Source: an uncultured Paracoccaceae bacterium (GTDB lineage: Bacteria > Pseudomonadota > Alphaproteobacteria > Rhodobacterales > Rhodobacteraceae). From it: a stretch of 16,038 nt of DNA. The notes under the pieces are model-generated. The model saw only the letters and a program-made list of their open reading frames with translations. It made no database searches and was not told the DNA's origin. Where the stretch lies: assembly GCA_938038825.1 (NCBI GenBank), contig CALHST010000219.1, positions 1 to 16,038 of the forward strand, written 5' to 3'. Positions 5,928-11,933 of the stretch are shown here, piece by piece. How positions within the stretch are numbered: the first letter of the stretch is position 1; every line of letters begins with the position of its first letter. Made by a program: the position numbers and the translations under genes.

Positions 5928-6752
5928 ATGTATGTTATTCTTTTGACCGCCCTCACCATGTTGGCCTTTGCCATGAACTCTATTCTGAACCGCGCGGCGG
6001 TGGATGGAGGGTTCGCCGATGCGTCGGCTTTTGCGCTGGTACGCGTTGTGGCGGGGGTGCTTGTGCTAGGCATGATCATGGCGGTCAAAGGCGGACAGCT
6101 TGAGGTTCTGTCGTGGCGGCGCTGGGGTGGGGCGGTTGCCTTAGCTGTTTATATGATTGGCTTCTCGCTCGCCTATCTCAGTCTGGATGCGGGAGTGGGG
6201 GCTTTGATCCTGTTTGGCACTGTCCAGATCGTATTGTTCCTGCATGGGGCAAAGACCGGAGCCCCTCCGGAAAATCATCAAGTGGCCGGGGCCGCAGTTG
6301 CGTTTTTGGGGCTATTGCTTGCGCTTTGGCCTGACGGTGGCGCGTTTGGATCTGCCATGGGGGCTGTTTTCATGCTGTTGGCGGGGATTGGTTGGGCTGC
6401 CTATACCATTGCGGGGCGCGGCGCACAGGATCCAGTTTCCGCCACTGCCACCCATTTCCTGTTGTCGATGCCATTTCTGGCCGTGTTGTTGTTACAACCG
6501 GGTCTGACCATGACCCCAATCGGATGGGGGTTGGCGTTTTTGTCGGGCGGCGTGACTTCGGGCATGGGGTACGCCTTGTGGTATTACGTGTTGCCCAGTT
6601 TGCCCGGTGCCCGGGCGGCAGTTGTTCAACTGAGCGTACCCGTGTTGGCAATCCTGCTTGGGGCGGTGCTGTTGGGAGAACCCATCGGGTTAAAAGTTGC
6701 GATGTCGGCGGCCTTGGTCATTGGTGGGATCTGGGTGGCTTTGCGCAAATAG
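5928..6752 (+). CDS. EamA/DMT superfamily transporter
   Basis: A 274-residue inner-membrane protein with about ten hydrophobic helices arranged as two EamA repeats. The first runs from MYVILLTALTMLAFAMNSIL to about residue 125, the second from AMGAVFMLLAGIGWAAYTIAGR to the C-terminal helix VAMSAALVIGGIWVALRK. Family-typical segments are the SILNRAAVDGG start, GWAAYTIAGR in the fifth to sixth helices, and SVPVLAILLGAVLLGEP near the end. These carriers export or import small metabolites; the substrate cannot be told from sequence. The start at ATG 5928 gives the normal short N-terminus; an open frame extends 22 codons upstream to TTG 5862 but reads as non-membrane and atypical. It is preceded by a possible leader ORF and is convergent with the Nudix gene (13-base gap). 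Confidence 0.87.
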   Translation: MYVILLTALTMLAFAMNSILNRAAVDGGFADASAFALVRVVAGVLVLGMIMAVKGGQLEVLSWRRWGGAVALAVYMIGFSLAYLSLDAGVGALILFGTVQIVLFLHGAKTGAPPENHQVAGAAVAFLGLLLALWPDGGAFGSAMGAVFMLLAGIGWAAYTIAGRGAQDPVSATATHFLLSMPFLAVLLLQPGLTMTPIGWGLAFLSGGVTSGMGYALWYYVLPSLPGARAAVVQLSVPVLAILLGAVLLGEPIGLKVAMSAALVIGGIWVALRK

Positions 6753-6765
6753 CGCGGCCATTTTA

Positions 6766-7221
6766 TCAGGTCACAATACGTTCCAGTGGATCGTAAAGCG
6801 GTATGTCCCACGCGGAAAACGCATGTCTTTTTAAGCTGTCCGGCTTGACCCGCAAATTGGCCAGGTCTTCGGGGCTGACCCAATGGCGGTCGGTGACAAT
6901 GCCTTCGGGGTCTGTCCAATCATCAGAAAGGTTGCCCGCAACAAGCGTGCATCGAAAGAACAGTTCGACTTGATGAAACCCATGATCCGGATCGTGAAAT
7001 TCGTTGACCAGACACATTGGCCCCACCGAAATTTCCAAGCCTGTTTCTTCCAAAATTTCCCGTTTCAAGTTATCTGGAAGGGCGCTGTGCAGTTCTACGC
7101 CGCCGCCCGGAGCGCATAGCAGATCGCTTTTGCCATTTGGCCAAGCATTGACCAGTAACAATTTGCCATTGTGCACAAGAATGGCGCGAACAGCGAGACG
7201 AGGGTATTTTGTTTGCGACAT
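6766..7221 (-). CDS. Nudix hydrolase with a non-standard Nudix box
   Basis: A 151-residue cytoplasmic protein of the Nudix family, which cleaves nucleoside diphosphates linked to another moiety using Mg2+ or Mn2+. The Nudix box lies at residues 40-62: Gly40, then RE at 54-55, EE at 58-59 and G at 61 (REILEETGL) match the consensus GX5EX7REUXEEXGU, but the first glutamate is Ser46. The metal-binding glutamates of the REUXEE core are kept, so activity is still likely. The N-terminal VRAILVHNGKLLLVNAW strand pair and the later VELFFRCTLVAG strand fit the fold. Substrate is unknown. It is divergent from the alpha/beta-hydrolase gene (40 bases between starts) and convergent with the DMT gene. Confidence 0.88.
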   Translation of the reverse strand: MSQTKYPRLAVRAILVHNGKLLLVNAWPNGKSDLLCAPGGGVELHSALPDNLKREILEETGLEISVGPMCLVNEFHDPDHGFHQVELFFRCTLVAGNLSDDWTDPEGIVTDRHWVSPEDLANLRVKPDSLKRHAFSAWDIPLYDPLERIVT

Positions 7222-7261
7222 ACTCTATGCTTGGCAGCAGGAAGACACTATCTCAAGCGCT

Positions 7262-8023
7262 ATGATACGGATTGCGATCTTATTTTTTCTTTTGGCAGGC
7301 CCGGCTGCTGCAGAGCGGTGTGCGGTGTTGCTGCATGGGTTGGCGCGTACGGAGGCCAGCCTTTTGGTCATGCAAGAGGCATTGGAAATGGACGGTTGGC
7401 GTGTGGTGCGTCCCGGGTATCCATCGACCAAGGCACCCATTGAAGAACTGATGAAGATCATCCCACGCGCTGTTGCGACCTGTGGGACCGAACGGGTGGA
7501 TTTTGTGACCCATTCTATGGGCGGGATTATGTTGCGGGTTTGGGCCGCAGAAAAGGGCGATCCCCGTATCGGGCGTGTTGTGATGTTAGGCCCCCCCAAT
7601 CAGGGCAGTGAAGTTGTGGATCAATTTGATGATCTGGCCAGTTTCGAATGGATTAATGGCCCGGCAGGCGCGCAGATGGGAACAGGGCCTGACAGCTTGC
7701 CCCGCAGCTTGCCACCTGTCCCATTCGAGGTTGGGATCATCGCGGGGAACCAATCTTTGAACCCGGTGTTTTCAGCGATCTTGCCGGGGGCGGATGATGG
7801 GAAAGTGTCTGTTCGTGCGACAGGTGTTCAGGGTATGAAAGATCATTTGGTGCTGCCGGTGACACATACATTCATGATGAACAGCGCCTTGGTTTTGGCC
7901 CAAACAGTCGAATTTTTGGAGCACGGGAAATTCGACAAAGACAAAACTTGGTTTGACGCGGTGATTGAACGATTTGGCTGCGAAGACGGAAACTGCATTT
8001 GGAATCAGAATGCTGAGCGTTGA
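7262..8023 (+). CDS. Secreted alpha/beta-hydrolase (lipase/esterase-like)
   Basis: A 253-residue protein beginning with a signal peptide MIRIAILFFLLAGPAAA, which fixes ATG 7262; the frame is open far upstream (to 7004), but that part only mirrors the Nudix gene. After AVLLHGLART (oxyanion-hole HG at 25-26) comes the nucleophile elbow THSMGG with Ser85, where the usual first Gly of G-x-S-x-G is Thr83. Asp178/179 in GADDGKVSV and His202 in LPVTHTFMM are the probable rest of the triad. The layout resembles triacylglycerol lipase/PGAP1-like acyl hydrolases. It likely acts on esters in the periplasm or outside. Cys20, Cys74, Cys240 and Cys245 may form disulfides. The last 14 bases overlap phnM, so the two are probably cotranscribed. 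The Shine-Dalgarno is weak. Confidence 0.83.
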   Translation: MIRIAILFFLLAGPAAAERCAVLLHGLARTEASLLVMQEALEMDGWRVVRPGYPSTKAPIEELMKIIPRAVATCGTERVDFVTHSMGGIMLRVWAAEKGDPRIGRVVMLGPPNQGSEVVDQFDDLASFEWINGPAGAQMGTGPDSLPRSLPPVPFEVGIIAGNQSLNPVFSAILPGADDGKVSVRATGVQGMKDHLVLPVTHTFMMNSALVLAQTVEFLEHGKFDKDKTWFDAVIERFGCEDGNCIWNQNAER

Positions 8024-9125
8024 ATTTGTTGGTGGCGCGGTTCTGGGGGAAGAAGGGCTTGTCGACCGGTCACTGGCGATAGAGGCCGGTCTGATCGTAG
8101 AGACGGGTCCGCAGCGGCAGGTGGATCTCACAGGTTTTACAGTGCTGCCAGGCATCGTGGATCCGCATGGGGATGGGTTTGAACGCCACGTTGCGCCGCG
8201 CCGGGGGGCCATGAAAGACGTTGCCGCTGGCGTGCGGGCAGCAGAAGCAGAGATGGCGGCCAATGGGATCACAACAGGTGTTCTGGCTCAGTTTGTAAGC
8301 TGGGAAGGCGGTCTACGTGGCGCAGAGTTTGCCGACAAAGTCTTTTGTGCAATCCGCGATGCCGGCGCAATAACGGACTTGCGTGCGCAGCTGCGGTTCG
8401 AGACTCATTTGTTAGACATGTATGAGGCGCTGCCTTCGCGACTGGCAGACTGGAATGTGTCTTACGTGGTGTTCAATGATCATTTGCCCCATGATCGTTT
8501 AGCTGTAGGAACAACCCCGAAGCGTTTGGTGGCGGAAGCCTTGCGGGCAGGGCGCAGTCCAGAAAAGCACCATGATTTTCTGAAAGAGCTTCATGCGCGC
8601 GGTTCGGATGTACCGGCCGCCTTGGATGCGTTATGCGCGATATTGGCCCGGCAAGGCGTGTGCATGGGCAGTCACGATGACAATACGCAAGCACAACGGG
8701 AGGCTTGGGCCGCGCGGGGTGTGCGCATCGCTGAGTTTCCAGAAACACTGGAAGCAGCAGAAGCCACCGGTGATGTGATCCTTGGCTCGCCCAATTTGGT
8801 GCGGGGAGGATCGCATAAAGGCAACGTATCCGCATTGGATGTGATCATGATGGGGGCCTGTGACGCGTTGGCGTCTGATTATCACTACCCAAGCTTACGC
8901 CGCGCGGCATTGTTTTTGGCCGAGACTTTGGGTTTGGCCGCCGCATGGGATTTGGTCAGCAGTGGCCCCGCGCGCGTGCTGGGCTTGTCTGATCGGGGGA
9001 CGTTGATTGCCGGAATGCGCGCGGATTTGGTAATTTTGGACAGCAACAACCGTGTTGCGGCGACGATCTCGGGTGGGCGTGTCAGTTATTTGACGGGTGA
9101 TCTGGCCGCGCGATTTTTAGGGTGA
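8010..9125 (+). CDS. phnM: PhnM-like amidohydrolase (alpha-D-ribose 1-methylphosphonate 5-triphosphate diphosphatase)
   Basis: A 371-residue cytoplasmic amidohydrolase. In the carbon-phosphorus lyase pathway PhnM removes diphosphate from ribose 1-methylphosphonate 5-triphosphate before C-P cleavage. PhnM marks are the metal site DPHGDGFERH (about 51-60), preceded by VLPGIV, then VVFNDHLPHD, GSHDDNT, a LGSPNLVRGGSHKGN segment and ALASDYHYPS, with C-terminal GTLIAGMRADLVILD closing the composite beta domain. ATG 8010 overlaps the end of the hydrolase gene by 14 bases; an open frame upstream from TTG 7965 lies wholly inside that gene and is not needed. No other phn genes are in the window, so this is either a stand-alone paralogue or detached from its operon. 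A terminator follows at 9133-9157. Confidence 0.88.
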   Translation: MLSVEFVGGAVLGEEGLVDRSLAIEAGLIVETGPQRQVDLTGFTVLPGIVDPHGDGFERHVAPRRGAMKDVAAGVRAAEAEMAANGITTGVLAQFVSWEGGLRGAEFADKVFCAIRDAGAITDLRAQLRFETHLLDMYEALPSRLADWNVSYVVFNDHLPHDRLAVGTTPKRLVAEALRAGRSPEKHHDFLKELHARGSDVPAALDALCAILARQGVCMGSHDDNTQAQREAWAARGVRIAEFPETLEAAEATGDVILGSPNLVRGGSHKGNVSALDVIMMGACDALASDYHYPSLRRAALFLAETLGLAAAWDLVSSGPARVLGLSDRGTLIAGMRADLVILDSNNRVAATISGGRVSYLTGDLAARFLG

Positions 9126-9132
9126 TCAAGAT

Positions 9133-9157
9133 GTGCGGCTGCGCCGCGTTCCTTTTT
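9133..9157 (+). terminator. Rho-independent terminator after phnM
   Basis: GCGGC (9135-9139) pairs with GCCGC (9143-9147) around TGC, extended by a T-G wobble, and is followed by GTTCCTTTTT ending at 9157. It starts a few bases after the phnM stop. Confidence 0.7.
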
Positions 9158-9166
9158 AATTGGGAT

Positions 9167-9187
9167 GAGGAGGGCGCTGCCCTCCTC
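9167..9187. repeat. Perfect 9-bp hairpin between convergent phnM and purK, with a GC-skewed tail
   Basis: GAGGAGGGC (9167-9175) pairs exactly with GCCCTCCTC (9179-9187) around GCT. No T-run follows on either strand, so it is not a classical terminator, though it could block either converging transcript. The following bases 9191-9222 (CGCCTCCCGAGGTATTT, then a purine-rich AGACCAAAAGAAGG) resemble, from memory, a sequence often seen after genes in Rhodobacterales genomes; I cannot verify this here. Confidence 0.5.
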
Positions 9188-9224
9188 AAACGCCTCCCGA
9201 GGTATTTGAGACCAAAAGAAGGTT

Positions 9225-10298
9225 TTAAGATTTTGTGAGGATGGTGTTCACGTGACCCATTTTGCGGCCCGGTTTGGCGTCTGCTTTTCCGTATAGGTGC
9301 AGGGCTGTGTTTGATTTCACAGCAAGGTTTGCCGTGGCATTGATATCATCACCAATCAGGTTCAGCATTTCCACATCCGCATAGCGGGTGGCATCCCCCA
9401 ATGGCAGGCCGGTGACCGCCCGAATGTGTTGCTCGAACTGATCGACAGTGCATCCGTTTTGCGTCCAATGGCCGGAATTGTGCACGCGCGGGGCAATCTC
9501 GTTCACGATAAGACCACGGGGTGTGACAAAGAGTTCGACGCCAAGTACGCCGACATAATCCAGCGCGTTCAGGAGTTTGGCCGCCATAAGAACAGCATCT
9601 GTGCGCTGGGCGGCAGATAGAGTGGCGGGCACAGTTGTGGTGTGCAGGATGCCGTCTTTGTGCACGTTTTCGCCAGGGTCAAAGCAGGCGACAGCGCCAT
9701 CAAGGCCGCGGGCGGCGATGACGGACACTTCGTGGGTGAAATTGATAAAGCCTTCCAGAATAGCAGGGGCGCCGTTCATGCCAGCGATGGCTGTGGTTGC
9801 ATCTTGAGGCGTTGTGAGACGCGCTTGGCCTTTGCCATCATATCCAAAGCGGCGGGTCTTGAGGATAGAAGGCGTGCCAATTGTGTCTATGGCTTTGCTG
9901 AGTGCGGCAGAATCCGGGATGTCCGCATAGGGAGCTGTGTTCAGCCCAAGATCGCGCAGATAATCTTTTTCCACGAGCCTGTCTTGAGAGATGCGCAAGG
10001 CTTCGCGCCCAGGTCGAATAGGGCAGAGGGTCTCGAGCGTGTCCAGCGCAGATGTGGGGATATTTTCAAATTCATAGGTGATGACATCAACCGCATTGGC
10101 AAATGCTGTGAGCGCATCCGTGTCTTCATAGGGTGCTGTTGTCAGCCCGTGGGCCACGTGTGCGGCCGGGGGTTCTGTGCCCGGCTCAAAGATATGAGAT
10201 TTATAGCCAAGACGAGACGCGGCAACAGACAGCATGCGGCCCAATTGCCCCCCGCCCAAGATGCCGATGGTACTGCCTGCGGGAAGGATATCAGTCAT
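9225..10298 (-). CDS. purK: N5-carboxyaminoimidazole ribonucleotide synthase PurK
   Basis: A 357-residue ATP-grasp enzyme of de novo purine synthesis. It converts 5-aminoimidazole ribonucleotide, ATP and bicarbonate to N5-CAIR in the cytoplasm. The start MTDILPAGSTIGILGGGQLG gives the N-terminal substrate-binding fold with GGGQLGRM at 15-22. The ATP-grasp part shows PSILKTRRFGYDGKGQ, an acidic ILEGFINFTHEVSVI strand, and VNEIAPRVHNSGHWTQNGC, with the signature NEIAPRxHNSGHW that separates PurK from other ATP-grasp enzymes. ATG at 10298 overlaps the end of purE by 8 bases, implying coupled translation. The frame is open upstream to 10382, but that part is inside purE. Length and motifs look intact. 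Confidence 0.96.
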   Translation of the reverse strand: MTDILPAGSTIGILGGGQLGRMLSVAASRLGYKSHIFEPGTEPPAAHVAHGLTTAPYEDTDALTAFANAVDVITYEFENIPTSALDTLETLCPIRPGREALRISQDRLVEKDYLRDLGLNTAPYADIPDSAALSKAIDTIGTPSILKTRRFGYDGKGQARLTTPQDATTAIAGMNGAPAILEGFINFTHEVSVIAARGLDGAVACFDPGENVHKDGILHTTTVPATLSAAQRTDAVLMAAKLLNALDYVGVLGVELFVTPRGLIVNEIAPRVHNSGHWTQNGCTVDQFEQHIRAVTGLPLGDATRYADVEMLNLIGDDINATANLAVKSNTALHLYGKADAKPGRKMGHVNTILTKS

Positions 10299-10779
10299 CT
10301 GTGGGAACCTCAGGGATGGATGCAGACAGGGCTGACCGCCAATCATCCAGACGCTGGGCAATACCGGCGTCTTGCAGCGCAAGGATGCCCGCTGCCATCA
10401 AAGCAGCATTGGCCGCACCCGCAGCTCCAATGGCCATGGTCGCCACGGGAAAACCACGGGGCATTTGCAGAATGGAATACAAGGAATCAACACCGGACAA
10501 GGCTTTGGTTTGTACAGGCACCCCAATCACAGGGATACGTGTCTTGGAGGCCATCATGCCGGGTAAATGTGCCGCCCCGCCAGCCCCCGCAATGATCACT
10601 TGCAGTCCATTGTCCACAGCGTTGCGCCCATAATCCCAAAGCCGATCGGGCGTGCGATGCGCCGAGACGATGCGCGTTTCATACGCAATGGCGAGATCAT
10701 CCAGCAACGTGGCGGCCTCTTTCATGGTGGCCCAGTCAGATTGGCTGCCCATAATGATGCCAACAGGTGGTTTTGACAT
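10291..10779 (-). CDS. purE: N5-carboxyaminoimidazole ribonucleotide mutase PurE
   Basis: A 162-residue class I PurE, which moves the carboxylate of N5-CAIR to C4 to give CAIR, the step directly after PurK. Visible signatures are GIIMGSQSDWATM (8-19), the SAHRTPDR motif with catalytic His41, and the GAGGAAHLPGMMAS loop with His71; VPVQTKALSGVDSLYSILQMPRGFPVAT is the typical C-terminal substrate segment. It is a cytoplasmic octamer in known relatives. ATG 10779 has a weak AAGGGG about 12 bases upstream. purE and purK form a coupled pair through the shared ATGACTGA at 10291-10298. A possible promoter lies at 10812-10839. Confidence 0.97.
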   Translation of the reverse strand: MSKPPVGIIMGSQSDWATMKEAATLLDDLAIAYETRIVSAHRTPDRLWDYGRNAVDNGLQVIIAGAGGAAHLPGMMASKTRIPVIGVPVQTKALSGVDSLYSILQMPRGFPVATMAIGAAGAANAALMAAGILALQDAGIAQRLDDWRSALSASIPEVPTDD

Positions 10780-10811
10780 GTGCGTAAAGCCCCTTAGATG
10801 TGAAGCGGCGC

Positions 10812-10839
10812 ACTATAGGCATGGATGCAGGTTACGCAA
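10812..10839 (-). promoter_or_regulatory. Possible purEK promoter
   Basis: Reading the minus strand, TTGCGT (10839-10834) and TATAGT (10817-10812) are separated by 16 bases, 33 bases ahead of the purE ATG. The -35 box overlaps the last codons of the YdcH gene. It is a moderate match only; read-through from YdcH is an alternative. Confidence 0.35.
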
Positions 10840-11056
10840 TGATGTCTGGTGTCAGACGGTCTTCGATCATGGCGATCCGGTCTTTGATCTGCAGTTTTTT
10901 CTTTTTTAATCGCTGTAAAGTCAGCTGATCAAAGGTGCCGGTATTCTGCAAAGCCTGAATGGCCTCATCCAAATCGCGATGTTCTTCGCGGAACACGTCC
11001 AGTTCCACGCGCAACACATCTTCGGTTTTCATCGAAAGGTCAGAAGGAGCGTTCAT
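10832..11056 (-). CDS. YdcH family (DUF465) small protein
   Basis: A 74-residue, highly charged helical protein from ATG 11056. The segment RVELDVFREEHRDLDEAIQAL followed by DQLTLQRLKKKKLQIKDRIAMIEDRL is the DUF465/YdcH signature: two helices that form a coiled-coil hairpin, with the central H-R-D-L-D and L-K-K-K-K-L-Q-I-K-D motifs. The function is unknown; the family is widespread in proteobacteria and cytoplasmic. An in-frame ATG 36 bases upstream (11092) would add MATVLTRLIFAP, which is not family-like; ATG 11032 is another option. No Shine-Dalgarno is clear. It lies upstream of purE on the same strand and is divergent from hsp20. Confidence 0.87.
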   Translation of the reverse strand: MNAPSDLSMKTEDVLRVELDVFREEHRDLDEAIQALQNTGTFDQLTLQRLKKKKLQIKDRIAMIEDRLTPDIIA

Positions 11057-11124
11057 GGGTGCGAAAATTAACCGAGTCAGGACAGTTGCCACACTATACC
11101 GTGTGCAAGGGTGTGCGGCTAGGT

Positions 11125-11153
11125 CTTGTCGCAGAGAAGCTTAACGCCCATAT
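11125..11153 (+). promoter_or_regulatory. Heat-shock sigma factor (RpoH) promoter of hsp20
   Basis: CTTGTCG (11125-11131) and GCCCATAT (11146-11153) are separated by 14 bases. The sigma-32 consensus is CTTGAAA-N13/14-CCCCATNT, so the -35 core CTTG and seven of eight -10 positions match with ideal spacing. Transcription would begin near 11160, leaving a leader of about 62 bases. Confidence 0.75.
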
Positions 11154-11158
11154 TGATC

Positions 11159-11217
11159 AGGCAAGGTCGCCAAAACGGGGCCGCGCCTCACACTGTCGCT
11201 TGGATATAAGGACGTGT
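11159..11217 (+). promoter_or_regulatory. ROSE-like RNA thermometer in the hsp20 leader
   Basis: Two hairpins fill the predicted leader. Hairpin 1 (11159-11188): AGGC/GCCT base, GGTC/GGCC with a G-U pair, then CC/GG around AAAAC, with a bulged G at 11169. Hairpin 2 (11190-11217): ACAC pairs with GTGT (11214-11217), T11194 is bulged, GTC (11195-11197) pairs with GAC, G11198 is unpaired, and CTT (11199-11201) pairs with AAG around a 6-base loop. The Shine-Dalgarno AAGGA (11208-11212), 9 bases before the ATG, is fully paired. The anti-SD strand contains UCGCU, matching the ROSE consensus U(U/C)GCU with its extra G. Heat would melt this and allow hsp20 translation. Structure was paired by hand. 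Confidence 0.72.
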
Positions 11218-11221
11218 CGCT

Positions 11222-11641
11222 ATGACAAAATTGACGCTGGCTTCCTATCCCCACATGTTGGGATTTGAACAGCTTGAACGGTTGTTGGAACGCACAGCCA
11301 AAAGTTCAGACGGGTATCCCCCGTTCAATATTGAACAAACGTCGGACACCTCATTTCGCATCACCTTGGCTGTGGCCGGATTCGCGGATGCGGATCTGTC
11401 GATCACCGTCGAAGATCGCCAATTGGTGATCCGGGGTCGTCAGAACGAGGATATTGAGGGACGTATTTTTCTGCATCGGGGCATTGCGGGACGTCAGTTC
11501 CAGCGGGCCTTTGTGCTGGCCGATGGCGTAGATGTCGGTGACGCGCAGCTGGAAAACGGATTGTTGCATGTGGATCTTAGCCAAACGCGGCCAGAGACTG
11601 TGGTGCAAACGATCCAGATTAATTCAGGCAAGAAGGGATAA
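11222..11641 (+). CDS. Hsp20/IbpA-type small heat-shock protein
   Basis: A 139-residue alpha-crystallin-domain protein. It is an ATP-independent holdase that binds unfolding proteins in the cytoplasm as large oligomers and hands them to DnaK/ClpB or GroEL. The N-terminal arm (1-32) has MLGFEQLERLLERTAK; the crystallin domain (about 33-122) has PFNIEQTSDTSFRITLAVAG, an IbpA-like FLHRGIAGRQFQRAFVLADGV (83-103) and ENGLLHVDL (111-119); the C-terminal IQI (131-133) is the I-x-I tail motif that docks on neighbours. This makes it the class A (IbpA-like) group. ATG 11222 is set by AAGGA at 11208-11212. Transcription is likely from the RpoH promoter and translation gated by the ROSE-like leader. DUF1150 follows 4 bases later. 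Confidence 0.95.
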   Translation: MTKLTLASYPHMLGFEQLERLLERTAKSSDGYPPFNIEQTSDTSFRITLAVAGFADADLSITVEDRQLVIRGRQNEDIEGRIFLHRGIAGRQFQRAFVLADGVDVGDAQLENGLLHVDLSQTRPETVVQTIQINSGKKG

Positions 11642-11645
11642 GGTT

Positions 11646-11870
11646 ATGAATACTCCTTATGAATTTGGCGCTGAAAGTGAGCGTTTGGTTTATGTGAAAA
11701 CCGTTGCAGTGGCGGATCTGCCCAGCGAGGTGCAAGAGCAAGCCGATGGGCGCGAACAGCTTTATTCAGTGCATTCAGAAGATGGCGCGCAATTGGCGTT
11801 GGTTTCGGATCGCAGCATGGCGTTTTCTTTGGCGCGCCAGAACGATTATCAACCTGTTGCAGTCCATTAA
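11646..11870 (+). CDS. DUF1150 family small protein
   Basis: A 74-residue protein starting at ATG 11646, with AAGGGATAAGG just upstream and only 4 bases after the hsp20 stop, so translation is probably coupled. The sequence MNTPYEFGAESERLVYVKTV, then AVADLPSEVQEQADG, LYSVHSEDGAQLALVSDRSMAFSLAR and a C-terminal QPVAVH matches the DUF1150 pattern I know from alphaproteobacteria, where it commonly sits next to Hsp20. Its biochemical role is unknown; the constant pairing suggests a partner or modulator of the small heat-shock protein. Cytoplasmic, without signal or membrane segment. It should share the heat-shock promoter of hsp20. Confidence 0.88.
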   Translation: MNTPYEFGAESERLVYVKTVAVADLPSEVQEQADGREQLYSVHSEDGAQLALVSDRSMAFSLARQNDYQPVAVH

Positions 11871-11881
11871 ACCATTGGGCC

Positions 11882-11909
11882 GGGGCGTGCAGTTGATCGG
11901 CATTGCCCC
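11882..11909 (+). other. Hairpin between DUF1150 and the metallopeptidase
   Basis: GGGGC (11882-11886) pairs with GCCCC (11905-11909), and inside it TGC (11888-11890) pairs with GCA (11900-11902). It sits in the 63-base gap after DUF1150. No T-run follows, so it could attenuate or stabilise the hsp20-DUF1150 message without being a standard terminator. Confidence 0.35.
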
Positions 11910-11933
11910 AGTCTTACATCCAGGGTGGGCTGC

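Noticed and set aside
7004..7261. N-terminal extension of the alpha/beta-hydrolase into the Nudix gene
   Set aside because: The signal peptide begins at 7262, and the upstream part is antisense to a clear Nudix hydrolase.
7965..8009. Upstream TTG start for phnM
   Set aside because: It would place 15 atypical residues before a normal PhnM N-terminus and lengthen the overlap with the hydrolase gene.
9167..9187. Perfect hairpin taken as the purK terminator
   Set aside because: Neither strand has a T-run directly after the stem, so I list it as a hairpin or repeat rather than a terminator.
9642..10595. A 317-codon plus-strand open frame across purK and purE
   Set aside because: It lies antisense to two certain genes and its translation is unlike any known protein.
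11090..11116. CACAC/GTGTG inverted repeat with a repeated GTGTGC upstream of hsp20
   Set aside because: Arms are only five bases in a low-complexity GT-rich stretch; chance is a sufficient explanation.
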